Source: Plantibacter sp. VKM Ac-2880
GTDB lineage: Bacteria > Actinomycetota > Actinomycetes > Actinomycetales > Microbacteriaceae
Direction of reading: 5' to 3'
Length of the DNA: 64,000 bases
Assembly (NCBI RefSeq): GCF_015351235.1
Contig: NZ_JADKSJ010000001.1
Span: 1,179,530 to 1,243,529 of the forward strand
Below are positions 32,889 through 40,532 of the stretch, piece by piece (the first letter of the stretch is position 1; every line of letters begins with the position of its first letter). The notes below the pieces were generated by a model. The model ran no database searches. It was not told the origin of the DNA and saw only the letters and a list, made by a program, of their open reading frames with translations. The translations under genes were made by a program, and so were the position numbers.

Positions 32889-34409
32889 ATGTCGACCACC
32901 CCCACCCCCGCCACCGAGACGACCCCCGACGAGCTCGAGGCCGTGCTGGCTGCCGCTGCGACCGCCGCACCCGCGTGGGCCGCGACGCCCTCCACCACGC
33001 GTGCCCGCGCGCTCGTCGCCGTCGCGGACGCGTTGCTCGCGCACGCCGACGAGCTCGTCCCCGTCGGGATGCGGGAGACGGGCCTCGCCGAGGCTCGCCT
33101 GCGCGGAGAACTCCTGCGCACCGCCGTGCAGCTGCGCCTCTTCGCCGACACGGTCGTCGACGGTTCGTACCTCGACGTCCGCATCGACGAGGCCGACCCC
33201 GACTTCGCCCTCGGCGCGCGTCCCGAGCTGCGGCGCGTCCTCGTGCCGCTCGGTCCGGTGCTGAACTTCGCCGCGAGCAACTTCCCGTTCGCCTTCTCGG
33301 TGGCGGGCGGCGACACCGCGGCGATCCTCGCAGCCGGCTGCCCGGTCATCCTCAAGGTCCACGACGGGCACCCCGGGCTCTCGCTCGCGACCGCCGCCGT
33401 CGTCGAGGACGCCCTGCGGGCGAGCGGGGCTCCCGAAGGCGTCTTCCAGACCATCGTCGGCCAGGACGCCGGCGTGACGGCTCTGCGCGACGAGCGCGTG
33501 CGCGCGGGCTCGTTCACGGGTTCACTCCGCGCCGGCCGCATCCTCGCCGACATCGCGGCTGCTCGGCCGGTCCCGATCCCGTTCTTCGGCGAGCTCGGCA
33601 GTGTGAACCCGGTCTTCGTCACCGGGCAAGCTGTGGAGGAGTCGGGCGAGGCGATCGCGACGGGGTTCGTCGGGAGCGTCGCGGGCTCGGCTGGACAGCT
33701 CTGCACGAAGCCCGGGTTCGTCTACCTGCCGGAGGCCGCGGGCCTCGACGACACGATCCGGACCGCGGCCGCGGCCGTGCCGGAGCACCGCCTCCTGAAC
33801 GACCGCATCACCGCCGGATACGCCGAGCGCCGCGACACGATCCTTGGTACCCCCGGCGTCCGCGTCATCGCGGAGGGCTCGCTGCGGATCGACGCCGACG
33901 GTGACGGCTGGGCCACGCCGACGATCGTCGCCGTGTCCGTCGACGCCCTGCGGACCGGCCGCGACCGCTTGCTCGACGAGGCGTTCGGGCCGCTGTCGAT
34001 CCTCGTCGAGGTCCCGGCCGGCGCCCCGCTCGCGCCGCTCGTGGCGGAGTTCTGCGAGGGCAACCTGACCGCGACCCTCCACGCCGGCGCTGAGGAGACG
34101 AGCGACGACCTCGTGGAGCTCGTCGGGCAGTTGTCGGCTCACGCCGGTCGGGTGCTCTTCGGCGGGTGGCCGACCGGGGTGGCCGTCACGCCGGCAATGC
34201 AGCACGGCGGACCGTGGCCGGCCACGACGAACGACTCCAGCACCTCGGTCGGGACGGCGGCGATCACCCGCTTCCTGCGGCCGGTCGCGTTCCAGAACAT
34301 GCCGGACCGGTTCCTGCCGGCGGTGTTGCGCAGCGACGCCGTCGGGATCCCGGCGGCCGTGGCGCCCGCCGGCGCATCGAAGCAGTGGGGCGAGGCCGCG
34401 ACGGCCTGA
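32889..34409 (+). CDS. Alpha-ketoglutarate semialdehyde dehydrogenase
   Basis: A 506-aa NAD(P)-dependent aldehyde dehydrogenase, the last step of hydroxyproline catabolism, giving 2-oxoglutarate for the citric acid cycle. NFAASNFPFAFS corresponds to the Rossmann start, SFTGSLRAGRIL to the cofactor loop, and ELGSVNPVFV contains the general base Glu. The catalytic C272 lies in SAGQLCTKPGFVYLP, a wording typical of the hydroxyproline/aldarate KGSADH branch. Further motifs are DEAFGPLSILVE and FGGWPTGVAVTPAMQHGGPWPATT, also diagnostic. GGAGG precedes the ATG. It is the last gene of the locus; a weak hairpin lies beyond the stop. Confidence 0.92.
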   Translation: MSTTPTPATETTPDELEAVLAAAATAAPAWAATPSTTRARALVAVADALLAHADELVPVGMRETGLAEARLRGELLRTAVQLRLFADTVVDGSYLDVRIDEADPDFALGARPELRRVLVPLGPVLNFAASNFPFAFSVAGGDTAAILAAGCPVILKVHDGHPGLSLATAAVVEDALRASGAPEGVFQTIVGQDAGVTALRDERVRAGSFTGSLRAGRILADIAAARPVPIPFFGELGSVNPVFVTGQAVEESGEAIATGFVGSVAGSAGQLCTKPGFVYLPEAAGLDDTIRTAAAAVPEHRLLNDRITAGYAERRDTILGTPGVRVIAEGSLRIDADGDGWATPTIVAVSVDALRTGRDRLLDEAFGPLSILVEVPAGAPLAPLVAEFCEGNLTATLHAGAEETSDDLVELVGQLSAHAGRVLFGGWPTGVAVTPAMQHGGPWPATTNDSSTSVGTAAITRFLRPVAFQNMPDRFLPAVLRSDAVGIPAAVAPAGASKQWGEAATA

Positions 34410-34425
34410 TCCGTGGCGGCGCGGT

Positions 34426-34458
34426 CGGCCGGGTGATCGGAGCCTGATGGCCCGGCCG
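34426..34458. terminator. Weak hairpin between convergent genes
   Basis: CGGCCGGG (34426-34433) and CCCGGCCG (34451-34458) pair over 8 bp around a 17-nt loop, between the stops of the KGSADH gene and the convergent SRPBCC-like gene. No U-tract is seen, so its role as terminator is uncertain. Confidence 0.3.
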
Positions 34459-34476
34459 CCCGGTCAGCTCCTACGG

Positions 34477-35013
34477 CTAGATGGCGCCTTCGACCGTGGC
34501 ACCGACCTCGTCGTCCTCCTCGTCACCGGGGAGCGGCGGGTCGTAGGCCCAGGTGGGGGCGAGCGCCTTGATGCGGGCGCCGCGCCACTGCCACGTCGCC
34601 CAGAGCGGGTACCAGTAGAGCGGGGCGATGGCGCCGGTGATCACGAGGCGGTCGCGGTACAGCGTCTTCGTCGGGTCGTGCTTGTCGCGCGAGACGGCCA
34701 TCTGGTGGTCCCAGCCGGCGAGCTTGCTGAGGGGCCCGGTGATCGGGTCGCCCTGATCGTGGAGGATACGGGTGCCGTCGCGGCGTTCGAGGAACTCCAG
34801 GTCGATGATCTGGTCGCCGAGCGGTACGGCGCCGGCGGCCTTCACCCGAACGCGGTGCGCTCCCGGTTCCCAGACGGTCGGGAAGCCGGCGGCGTCCAGC
34901 GCCTCGAGCCCCATCATCGGGCTGTACAGCTCCCGGAGGACGGCCGGGGAACGGAGCGCCCGCCAGGCGACGTCGACATCACAGTCCAGGACGAGTTTCA
35001 GCATCACGCGCAT
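34477..35013 (-). CDS. DUF2505-like / SRPBCC-fold protein
   Basis: A 178-aa cytoplasmic protein that looks like the SRPBCC (START/polyketide cyclase) fold. It begins MRVMLKLVLDCDVDVAWRALRSPAVLRELYSPMM, where an initial beta strand is followed by a helix as in that superfamily. WEPGAHRVRVKAAGAVPLGDQIIDLEF and LYRDRLVITGAIAPLYWYPLWATWQWRGARIK give further strands and a long C-terminal helix. The tail is acidic. Such proteins usually bind a hydrophobic ligand, but none can be named. An alternative start at 35004 (MLKLVL) has GAGG at better spacing. It is transcribed towards the hydroxyproline operon and is not obviously linked to it. Confidence 0.65.
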   Translation of the reverse strand: MRVMLKLVLDCDVDVAWRALRSPAVLRELYSPMMGLEALDAAGFPTVWEPGAHRVRVKAAGAVPLGDQIIDLEFLERRDGTRILHDQGDPITGPLSKLAGWDHQMAVSRDKHDPTKTLYRDRLVITGAIAPLYWYPLWATWQWRGARIKALAPTWAYDPPLPGDEEDDEVGATVEGAI

Positions 35014-35077
35014 GCCTCAGTGTCGCATGTGCGGCTCGGCGGCTGCAGGGGGTGCGCCGGTAGGGAAGACTGTGCCT

Positions 35078-35551
35078 ATGGCGATCCGGTACTGGCTGGG
35101 CGTGATCCAGCGGGATCACGTCGTCCTCGGGGTCCGGCACGGCTTCCTGCAGATCAACCACGGGCAGCGCGGCGGCCTCGAGCAGATGCGCGAGTCCGAC
35201 GGGATCGTCTACTACTCGCCGCGGGTCAGCACACCGGACGGCCCGCCGTTGAAGGCGTTCACCGCGATCGGTCGGATCGCCGACGACACCGTGTACCAGG
35301 CCGCGGTGCCGCGTCCCGACGGTGCGGATTGGCGTCCGTGGCGTCGGAGCGTCGACTGGTACCCGGACGCCGTGGAGACGCCCATCCGGCCGATGCTGGC
35401 GCTGCTCGACTTCACGAGCTTCACCCGTGACTGGGGCATCCAGCTCCGGCGTGGGCTCATCGAGCTCAGCCGCCACGACTTCGAACTCATCCGCACCGAG
35501 ATGCGCCCACCCCACCCCGACGACCGTCGGTTCCCCACCGCCTCCCGCTGA
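35078..35551 (+). CDS. EVE domain-containing protein
   Basis: A 157-aa single-domain EVE protein. EVE is a PUA-like fold and characterised relatives bind modified bases in DNA or RNA. The start MAIRYWLGVIQRDHVVLGVRHGFLQINHG and the later RESDGIVYYSPR and FTAIGRI are the family's conserved strands and pocket. The gene is monocistronic. AAGACT at 35066-35071 ends 6 nt before the ATG and could be a weak leaderless -10. A long inverted repeat element lies directly after the stop codon. The ligand is unknown. Confidence 0.8.
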   Translation: MAIRYWLGVIQRDHVVLGVRHGFLQINHGQRGGLEQMRESDGIVYYSPRVSTPDGPPLKAFTAIGRIADDTVYQAAVPRPDGADWRPWRRSVDWYPDAVETPIRPMLALLDFTSFTRDWGIQLRRGLIELSRHDFELIRTEMRPPHPDDRRFPTASR

Positions 35552-35564
35552 CCCTGCCTCTCCC

Positions 35565-35679
35565 GGCGCCAGCGCGGTGCGCTGACGTCACCGCGGGTCT
35601 GTCGCGTGAGCGCGCCCCTCTGGAGACCCGCGCTCACGTCCGGTGGCCCGCGCTCACGTCAGCGCACCGCGCCGGCGCC
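35565..35679. repeat. 115-bp inverted repeat element
   Basis: Arms of 24 bp at 35565-35588 and 35656-35679 (ends GGCGCC...GCTGACGT and ACGTCAGC...GGCGCC) are inverted copies with one mismatch. Inside lie nested shorter inverted repeats (CGGGTCT and AGACCCG) and a direct repeat, CCCGCGCTCACGTC, at 35627-35640 and 35647-35660. It encodes nothing evident and fills most of the gap between the EVE gene and the ComB-like gene. It could be a miniature mobile element, a cruciform site or a structured RNA. Confidence 0.8.
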
Positions 35680-35734
35680 CACCCCGGGGAGGTCTTCGGA
35701 CGCAACACTCGTGGGGCGGATCGGGTCGGCTGGA

Positions 35735-35740
35735 TACGAT
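35735..35740 (+). promoter_or_regulatory. TACGAT -10 box, leaderless type
   Basis: TACGAT is followed by GAACGG and then GTG at 35747, a 6-nt gap. It supports the GTG start chosen for the ComB-like gene. Confidence 0.6.
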
Positions 35741-35746
35741 GAACGG

Positions 35747-36397
35747 GTGAGTACCGCAGCCGCCACACCGCCGCCCGTCCACCCGCCCTTCGCGCAGACC
35801 AAGTACCAGGTCCGGTTCGACTGGGGCGTCGCGGGAGCCGGCCGGGTCGAGACGGCGGACGTCGCGGTCGTGGTCGACGTGCTCCACGCGACCACCTCCC
35901 TCGAGCAGCGGGTGAGCGCCGGCGAGACGGTCGCGGCCTCCGCGCTCGACGATCGGGGCGAGACCGCGCAGATCGCCGCGCTCCTCGCCGACACCGGTGC
36001 GACGGTCGTCGCAGCGTGCCTCCGCAACCGCTCGGCGGTCGCGGACTGGATCATCGCGAAGCAGGCCGAACTCGGCCGGCGCACGAGCATCGTCGTCATC
36101 GCGGTCGGAGAACTCGACGACACGGCCGAGACGCGGTTCGCCGTCGAGGACCTCTTCGGCGCCGGCGCCGTGATCGAGGCGCTCGGGCTCCGCGGCATCG
36201 ACTTCACCTCGCCGGAAGCTGCTGCTGCTGCCGCCGCCTTCGAGGGCCTGCGCAACGGCGTCGGTCACCTCCTGTCGGCCTCGGCGACGGCCCAGCAGCT
36301 CGCCCAGTCCGGCCACCCGCAGCACGTGCAGGCCGCGCGCGAGGTCGACGTGTCAAGCGTCGTCCCGGTCCTGGACGGAGCCGTGTTCCGGGCGTAG
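35747..36397 (+). CDS. 2-phosphosulfolactate phosphatase family protein (ComB-like)
   Basis: A 216-aa protein of the ComB-like family, whose characterised archaeal member dephosphorylates 2-phosphosulfolactate for coenzyme M synthesis. The start region KYQVRFDWGVAGAGRV is followed by VAVVVDVLHATTSLEQRVSAGETV, the family's conserved D-x-x-x-A-T-T/S core. Further on are CLRNRSAVADWI and VIAVGE. A coenzyme M pathway is unlikely here, so the true substrate in this lineage is unknown. The start is GTG, supported by TACGAT 6 nt upstream. The next gene's -10 overlaps this gene's stop codon. Confidence 0.75.
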   Translation: MSTAAATPPPVHPPFAQTKYQVRFDWGVAGAGRVETADVAVVVDVLHATTSLEQRVSAGETVAASALDDRGETAQIAALLADTGATVVAACLRNRSAVADWIIAKQAELGRRTSIVVIAVGELDDTAETRFAVEDLFGAGAVIEALGLRGIDFTSPEAAAAAAAFEGLRNGVGHLLSASATAQQLAQSGHPQHVQAAREVDVSSVVPVLDGAVFRA

Positions 36398-36400
36398 TCT
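36395..36400 (+). promoter_or_regulatory. TAGTCT -10 box overlapping a stop codon
   Basis: TAGTCT begins with the TAG stop codon of the ComB-like gene and ends 6 nt before the ATG at 36407. Stop codon and promoter share bases. Confidence 0.55.
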
Positions 36401-36406
36401 CTGGCC

Positions 36407-36709
36407 ATGCGCGCACTCCTCGGAACCACCGTCCTCGCCGAAGCCCCCGAATCGGAGCTCATCAAGATCGAGGGCAACTGGTACTTCCCGCCGTCGAGCC
36501 TCAACCGGGAGCGCTTCGTCGAGACCGACACCCAGTACCACTGCCCGTGGAAGGGTGACGCCCAGTACTGGGGCGTCACCGACGGTGGCGAGGTCAAGCC
36601 CGATGTCGCCTGGTCGTACCCGACCCCGTATCCGACGGCGTTCGACCGCGTCGGCAAGGACTTCTCAGGCTATGTCGCGTTCGGGAACGAGGTCACGGTC
36701 GTCGACTGA
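36407..36709 (+). CDS. DUF427 domain protein
   Basis: A 100-aa protein that is almost entirely a DUF427 domain. The conserved pieces are LLGTTVLAEAPESELIKIEGNWYFPPSSL, DTQYHCPWKGDAQYW and AWSYPTPYPTAFDRVGKDFSGYVAF. The family has a small beta-sheet fold of unknown biochemical role and often contains conserved aromatic and Cys residues (here C46). It has TAGTCT six bases before the ATG, so it probably makes its own leaderless message. The stop shares one base with the start of the DinB-like gene (TGATG), suggesting joint translation. Confidence 0.85.
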   Translation: MRALLGTTVLAEAPESELIKIEGNWYFPPSSLNRERFVETDTQYHCPWKGDAQYWGVTDGGEVKPDVAWSYPTPYPTAFDRVGKDFSGYVAFGNEVTVVD

Positions 36710-37212
36710 TGGCCGACTGGGGCGACCGCCCGCAGCCGCCTGAGCGCGGGGGTGAACGCGAGACGATCGAGGGGTTCCTCGATCTCCAGCGCGCCAGCAT
36801 CGTCTGGAAGGCGCGCGGACTCACCGACGAACTCGCGGCCAAACGACTGCTGCCGAGCATCACGACGGTGTCGGGCGTCATCCGACATCTCGCCGATGTC
36901 GAGCGCAGTTGGTTCCGCGAGGACATGGACGGTCAGTCCGACGTCCCTGCGCGGTGGACCGACGACGACCCCGACGGCGAGTGGCGGGTGACGGCCGAGG
37001 ACAGCCTGGCCGGGATCATCGCGGACTACGAGGCGGCGTGTGCGGAGTCCCGCGAGGTGGCGTCCCGATACGGACTCGACGACGTCTGCCGGGGGAACGA
37101 CCAACGGTTCACGCTGCGGTGGATCGAACTCCACATGGTCGAGGAGACCGCCAGGCACCTCGGCCACCTCGACGTCCTCCGCGAACTGCTCGACGGCCGC
37201 ACGGGCGAGTAG
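36709..37212 (+). CDS. DinB / DUF664 family protein
   Basis: A 167-aa four-helix DinB-like protein. Metal-ligand histidines expected for the fold are in VSGVIRHLADVERSWF and WIELHMVEETARHLGHLDVLRELLDG; the last helix HLGHLDVLREL is the clear family mark. In Actinobacteria this group includes mycothiol-dependent transferases, so a thiol-dependent detoxification role is possible but not shown. The ATG overlaps the DUF427 stop by one base. It converges on the TspO-like gene with 28 nt between the stops. Confidence 0.85.
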   Translation: MADWGDRPQPPERGGERETIEGFLDLQRASIVWKARGLTDELAAKRLLPSITTVSGVIRHLADVERSWFREDMDGQSDVPARWTDDDPDGEWRVTAEDSLAGIIADYEAACAESREVASRYGLDDVCRGNDQRFTLRWIELHMVEETARHLGHLDVLRELLDGRTGE

Positions 37213-37240
37213 CGGCCCGCGGCCGCCGAGCTGCGGCGCG

Positions 37241-38062
37241 TCAGGCGCTGACGAGCGTCGAGCGATCGCGTCCGCGCGAGATCCGGACGGCCACGGTGAC
37301 GACGGCGACCACGACCGCGGCGATCGACGCCGCGACGCCCGCCTCGGTCGAAAGCAGTTCACCGGTGAACCGGCCGACGGCCACCCAGGCGAGGCCCCAG
37401 CAGAGTGACAGCATCGGCGCGATGCGTCCACGACCGACGACCGCGAGCAGGACCCCGACCGCGCCGGCGACCGCGAGGACGACGATCGCCCAGATTCCGG
37501 CGGCGGGCCCGTCAGCACTCCCGATCCCGGATCCGACGAGCGCCGCGGTGAGGTTCGCCGCCGTCGCGACGCACACCCAACCGAGGTAGAGGCCCATCGT
37601 GCCGTCGGTGATGATCGCGTCGGCAACGCCGCTCGGCCGGGTGCGGAGCACGATCACGAAGATGCGCGCCAGGACGCCGAGGAGCGCGACGATCACGAAC
37701 ACGCTGAGGATCAGGAGCCCGGCCTGCACGACGAGGATCCACGCGGCGTTCAGCAGCAGGCTCGCCACGACCCAGGAGCCGAGACGACGGTGGCGCGTGC
37801 GGGTCGTCTGCGTGGGCAGGAACTGCCAGACCGCGTAGGCGACGAGCCCGAGGTAGATGACGCCCCAGATGGAGAACGCCGGCCCGTCGGGGGCGATCGG
37901 GGTCGACGAGGCGCTCAGGGCTCCGTTCGCGGCGTTCTGGATCTGCGTGCCACCGGCAGCTCCCGACCCGAGGTACGAGCCGATGATCGCGAGGACCGCG
38001 CTGACGGCGACGGCGCTCTGGCGGAGGCGGTCCGCGGTGGTGGGTCGTTCGGTGCCGGTCAT
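37241..38062 (-). CDS. TspO/MBR-like tryptophan-rich sensory protein
   Basis: A 273-aa polytopic membrane protein. The segment PDGPAFSIWGVIYLGLVAYAVWQFLP is characteristic of the TspO/MBR-related tryptophan-rich group, with the conserved F-S-I-W-G-x-I-Y. At least seven hydrophobic helices follow, including WVVASLLLNAAWILVVQAGLL and LYLGWVCVATAANL. Classical TspO has five helices and binds porphyrins; this longer form belongs to a larger relative of unknown ligand. The start ATG 38062 has GGAGG at 8 nt. The gene appears to stand alone. Confidence 0.75.
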   Translation of the reverse strand: MTGTERPTTADRLRQSAVAVSAVLAIIGSYLGSGAAGGTQIQNAANGALSASSTPIAPDGPAFSIWGVIYLGLVAYAVWQFLPTQTTRTRHRRLGSWVVASLLLNAAWILVVQAGLLILSVFVIVALLGVLARIFVIVLRTRPSGVADAIITDGTMGLYLGWVCVATAANLTAALVGSGIGSADGPAAGIWAIVVLAVAGAVGVLLAVVGRGRIAPMLSLCWGLAWVAVGRFTGELLSTEAGVAASIAAVVVAVVTVAVRISRGRDRSTLVSA

Positions 38063-38148
38063 GACGCGTGCCTCCAGAATTGTGCAGCTGGCTGATCAAT
38101 TCAGCGTACGCCACCTGAGGGTACCTCGATGGGGCTTGCGTCAGGGGC

Positions 38149-38712
38149 TCAGAGGAGCTTGCGCAGCGTCCGCAGGTTGCGCGTGGTGAGGTGCGGCTTG
38201 AACCTGGCCTTGGACGACTCCTTCGCGAACGGGGTGTCGGTGCTCGAGCCCTTCGGAACCTCCCAGTAGAGGACGCCGGCGCCGGGGGAGACCTGGTCGG
38301 GCTGGCCGGCCGTCGCGGCGAACGCCAGCAGGGCGTCGAGGGAGGCCTGCTCCGAGGAGAACATGACGTACGGCTGGACCTGCTCGGTCTCCGGCCAGGG
38401 ATAGGCCGCGACGACGTCGGCGAGCACACGCTGATGGCTGAGGACGATCCAGGCCTCGTAGCCGAAGGCGTCGGCCAGGGCCTGCTCGATGCGGAGTTTG
38501 AGCGCGCCGCGGGTGTCGGTCGTCGCGGCGCCGGGTGCGTGCCCAGGGTCGGTGAAGACCACGTTGCCGCTCGCGAGGACGGTGCGCACCTCCGTGCACC
38601 CGATCGAGCGGAACACCTCGGCGAGGTCCGTCGAGCGGATCGTGACACCGCCGACGTTCACCCCGCGCAGGAGCGCGATCCAGCGGTCGGTGCGGGCCGC
38701 GTCGACCGTCAC
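38149..38712 (-). CDS. DUF1697 family protein
   Basis: A 187-aa DUF1697 protein. The N-terminus WIALLRGVNVGGVTIRSTDLAEVF is the family signature (LLRGINVGG), followed by RTVLASGNVVFTD and a C-terminal half with KESSKARFKPHLTTRNLRTLRKLL. The family has a ferredoxin-like duplicated fold and no known activity. The GTG start lies in a GTGA overlap with the stop of the upstream SprT-like gene, so the pair is translationally coupled. This start is preferred over any upstream one because it falls directly at the overlap. Confidence 0.85.
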   Translation of the reverse strand: MTVDAARTDRWIALLRGVNVGGVTIRSTDLAEVFRSIGCTEVRTVLASGNVVFTDPGHAPGAATTDTRGALKLRIEQALADAFGYEAWIVLSHQRVLADVVAAYPWPETEQVQPYVMFSSEQASLDALLAFAATAGQPDQVSPGAGVLYWEVPKGSSTDTPFAKESSKARFKPHLTTRNLRTLRKLL

Positions 38713-39233
38713 GACCCGACGGCCGGGTCGTTCGGGGTCGATCCGTCGAACGCGGCCGCGCGACGGCGCATCGCGGGGGTGACCTCGCGGTGCACCCAGC
38801 TGAGGAGGAACCGTTCGTCGTACGAGCGCGAGCACTTGCCACAGGAGGTGGCGCGGCTCGGACGCCGGTGCCGGTACAGGACGTGTCCGGACGGGCAGGT
38901 GCCCACCCAGGGGGCGAGCTCGTCCGCGGTCTGGCCCTCGTGGAGTCGTGACCCCTCGTAGCCGAGTTCTTCGGCGACCTTGCGCCACTTGGGTCCGTGC
39001 CCGGCCCGTGCCCCGGCGAGCGCGTGGGCGACCTCGTGCAGGAGGATCTGGTGGATCTCGTCGTCGTCGTAGCGGGCGGCGAGGTACCGGGAGACGGTGA
39101 TCCGCTTCGTCGTGAAGTTGCAGAGACCGGCTCGGCGCTTCGCGTTGTCGAATCCGAAGGTCCACACCGCCGGGTCGAGGTGCAGCACGATGAGGGCCTG
39201 TGCCCACGCCGTCACCCGACTCAGTTCTGCCAT
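38709..39233 (-). CDS. SprT-like zinc metalloprotease-fold protein
   Basis: A 174-aa SprT-like protein. The zincin motif is LLHEVAHALAGARAGHG (HExxH plus a third ligand) and the C-terminal part holds a zinc ribbon with CPSGHVLYRHRR and CGKC. Eukaryotic relatives (SPRTN) cleave DNA-protein crosslinks; the bacterial role is not settled. ATG 39233 is chosen because TACCAT lies 6 nt upstream on the minus strand with no ribosome site, giving a leaderless start. It overlaps the DUF1697 gene by 4 nt. Confidence 0.85.
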   Translation of the reverse strand: MAELSRVTAWAQALIVLHLDPAVWTFGFDNAKRRAGLCNFTTKRITVSRYLAARYDDDEIHQILLHEVAHALAGARAGHGPKWRKVAEELGYEGSRLHEGQTADELAPWVGTCPSGHVLYRHRRPSRATSCGKCSRSYDERFLLSWVHREVTPAMRRRAAAFDGSTPNDPAVGS

Positions 39234-39239
39234 GCCTGG

Positions 39240-39245
39240 ATGGTA
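39240..39245 (-). promoter_or_regulatory. TACCAT -10 box, leaderless type
   Basis: On the minus strand TACCAT is followed by CCAGGC and the ATG at 39233, a 6-nt gap. Confidence 0.55.
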
Positions 39246-39306
39246 CCCCCGGCGACCGACACGACCGGGCAGGAACCGGGCCTTCCAACCGCGTGGCGAG
39301 AACCGG

Positions 39307-40530
39307 TCAACGCGGTGGGAGTGGCTCGAGGGGGAGCTTGAGGATCCGGTCGTCGTCGGCACCAGGCGAACCGCGGCCGTCCGTGTTGTTGGTGAGGATC
39401 CAGACCGTCCCGGGCGGGCCGGCGACGACGTCGCGGATCCTCCCGAACTCGCCGACGAGGTAGGGGACGGCGTCGACGACGCCGACGAGGGTCGTGCTCC
39501 CGGCCGGCACGTGCACGCCGTCGGTGATCCCGTACAGGCGCTCGCCGCGGAGGGACGCCATGAAGATCGTGTCGTCGACGATCACCAGGCCGCTCGGGCT
39601 GGCGTCCTCGGTGGCCCACTGCGCGACCGGGTCGATCATGCCGTCCGCTCCGGCGATCCCTTCGGCGATCGGCCAACCGTAGTTGCCGCCGGGCGTGATG
39701 CGGTTGAGTTCGTCCCAGGTGTTCTGCCCGAATTCGCTGGCCCAGAGTCCGCCGTCGCGATCCCAGGCGAGACCCTGCGGGTTGCGGTGTCCGACGGAGT
39801 AGACGGGTGAGCCGGGGAAGGGGTTGTCCGGCGGTACCTGCCCCTCCGGGGTGAGCCGGAGGATCTTGCCGCCGAGGCTGTCGCCGTCCTGCGCAAGATT
39901 CCGGTCGCCGGCGTCACCGGCGGTGGCGTAGAGCATGCCGTCCGGGCCGAACGCGATGCGCCCGCCGTTGTGGTTGCCGGCACGCGGGATGCCCACGAGC
40001 ACCTCCTCGACCGCGCCGAGGGCGTACGAGCCGGCCTCGCCGGTGAGCGGCATCCGCACGATGCGGTTGTCGGAGGCCGTCGTGAGGTAGGCGTAGACCC
40101 AGGTGGTGTCCGCAGTCGACGGTTCCGGGGTGAACACGGCGAGACCGAGCAACCCACCCTCACCGCCGGCGGCGACACCGGGGACGACACCGAGCTGTCG
40201 CACGCCTCCGCCACTGACGAGCTCGAGGATGTCGCCTGCATCGCGCTGGCTCACGAGCGTGCTGCCGGAGGCGAGCCTCACCATCGACCAGGGGGCGTCC
40301 AGGCCGCCGACGACGGTGGTCGCGGCACCGGTCGGCGCGACGGGCACGACGGGATCCGCTGGTGCTGCCGCCGACTCGCTGGGCACCGGGGAGGGGGAGA
40401 GCGCCGCTGTGCCCGGCGATCGGGGGTCGGCCTCCGTGCAGGCCACGAGTGCCAGCGCAGCGGCGATCAGGGTGAAGAGCGCGGCGGGCGCACGCAGGCC
40501 CCGACGTGTCGGCGTCTGCGTGGTGGCCAT
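39307..40530 (-). CDS. PQQ-dependent sugar dehydrogenase-like lipoprotein
   Basis: A 407-aa exported lipoprotein of the soluble aldose (YliI/glucose-sorbosone) dehydrogenase family. The signal peptide ends at lipobox LALVAC with C31, then a Pro/Ser/Ala linker leads to a six-bladed beta-propeller. Blade motifs include GGEGGLLGLAVF, NHNGGRIAFGPDGMLYATAGDAGD, GGKILRLTPEG, VYSVGHRNPQGLAWD and ASEFGQNTWDELNRI, which supply PQQ and calcium ligands in relatives. No PQQ synthesis genes are in the window. AAGGG upstream of the ATG lies in the end of the spermidine synthase-like gene, with a 2-nt gap between the genes, so they form one transcript. Confidence 0.88.
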   Translation of the reverse strand: MATTQTPTRRGLRAPAALFTLIAAALALVACTEADPRSPGTAALSPSPVPSESAAAPADPVVPVAPTGAATTVVGGLDAPWSMVRLASGSTLVSQRDAGDILELVSGGGVRQLGVVPGVAAGGEGGLLGLAVFTPEPSTADTTWVYAYLTTASDNRIVRMPLTGEAGSYALGAVEEVLVGIPRAGNHNGGRIAFGPDGMLYATAGDAGDRNLAQDGDSLGGKILRLTPEGQVPPDNPFPGSPVYSVGHRNPQGLAWDRDGGLWASEFGQNTWDELNRITPGGNYGWPIAEGIAGADGMIDPVAQWATEDASPSGLVIVDDTIFMASLRGERLYGITDGVHVPAGSTTLVGVVDAVPYLVGEFGRIRDVVAGPPGTVWILTNNTDGRGSPGADDDRILKLPLEPLPPR

Positions 40531-40532
40531 GG

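Noticed and set aside
34409-34477. Extension of the hydroxyproline operon into the 34477-35013 gene
   Set aside because: That gene is on the opposite strand and convergent, with no pathway link.
35565-35679. CRISPR-like repeat
   Set aside because: The repeats are inverted and nested, with only two 14-bp direct copies and no regular spacers; no cas genes are present.
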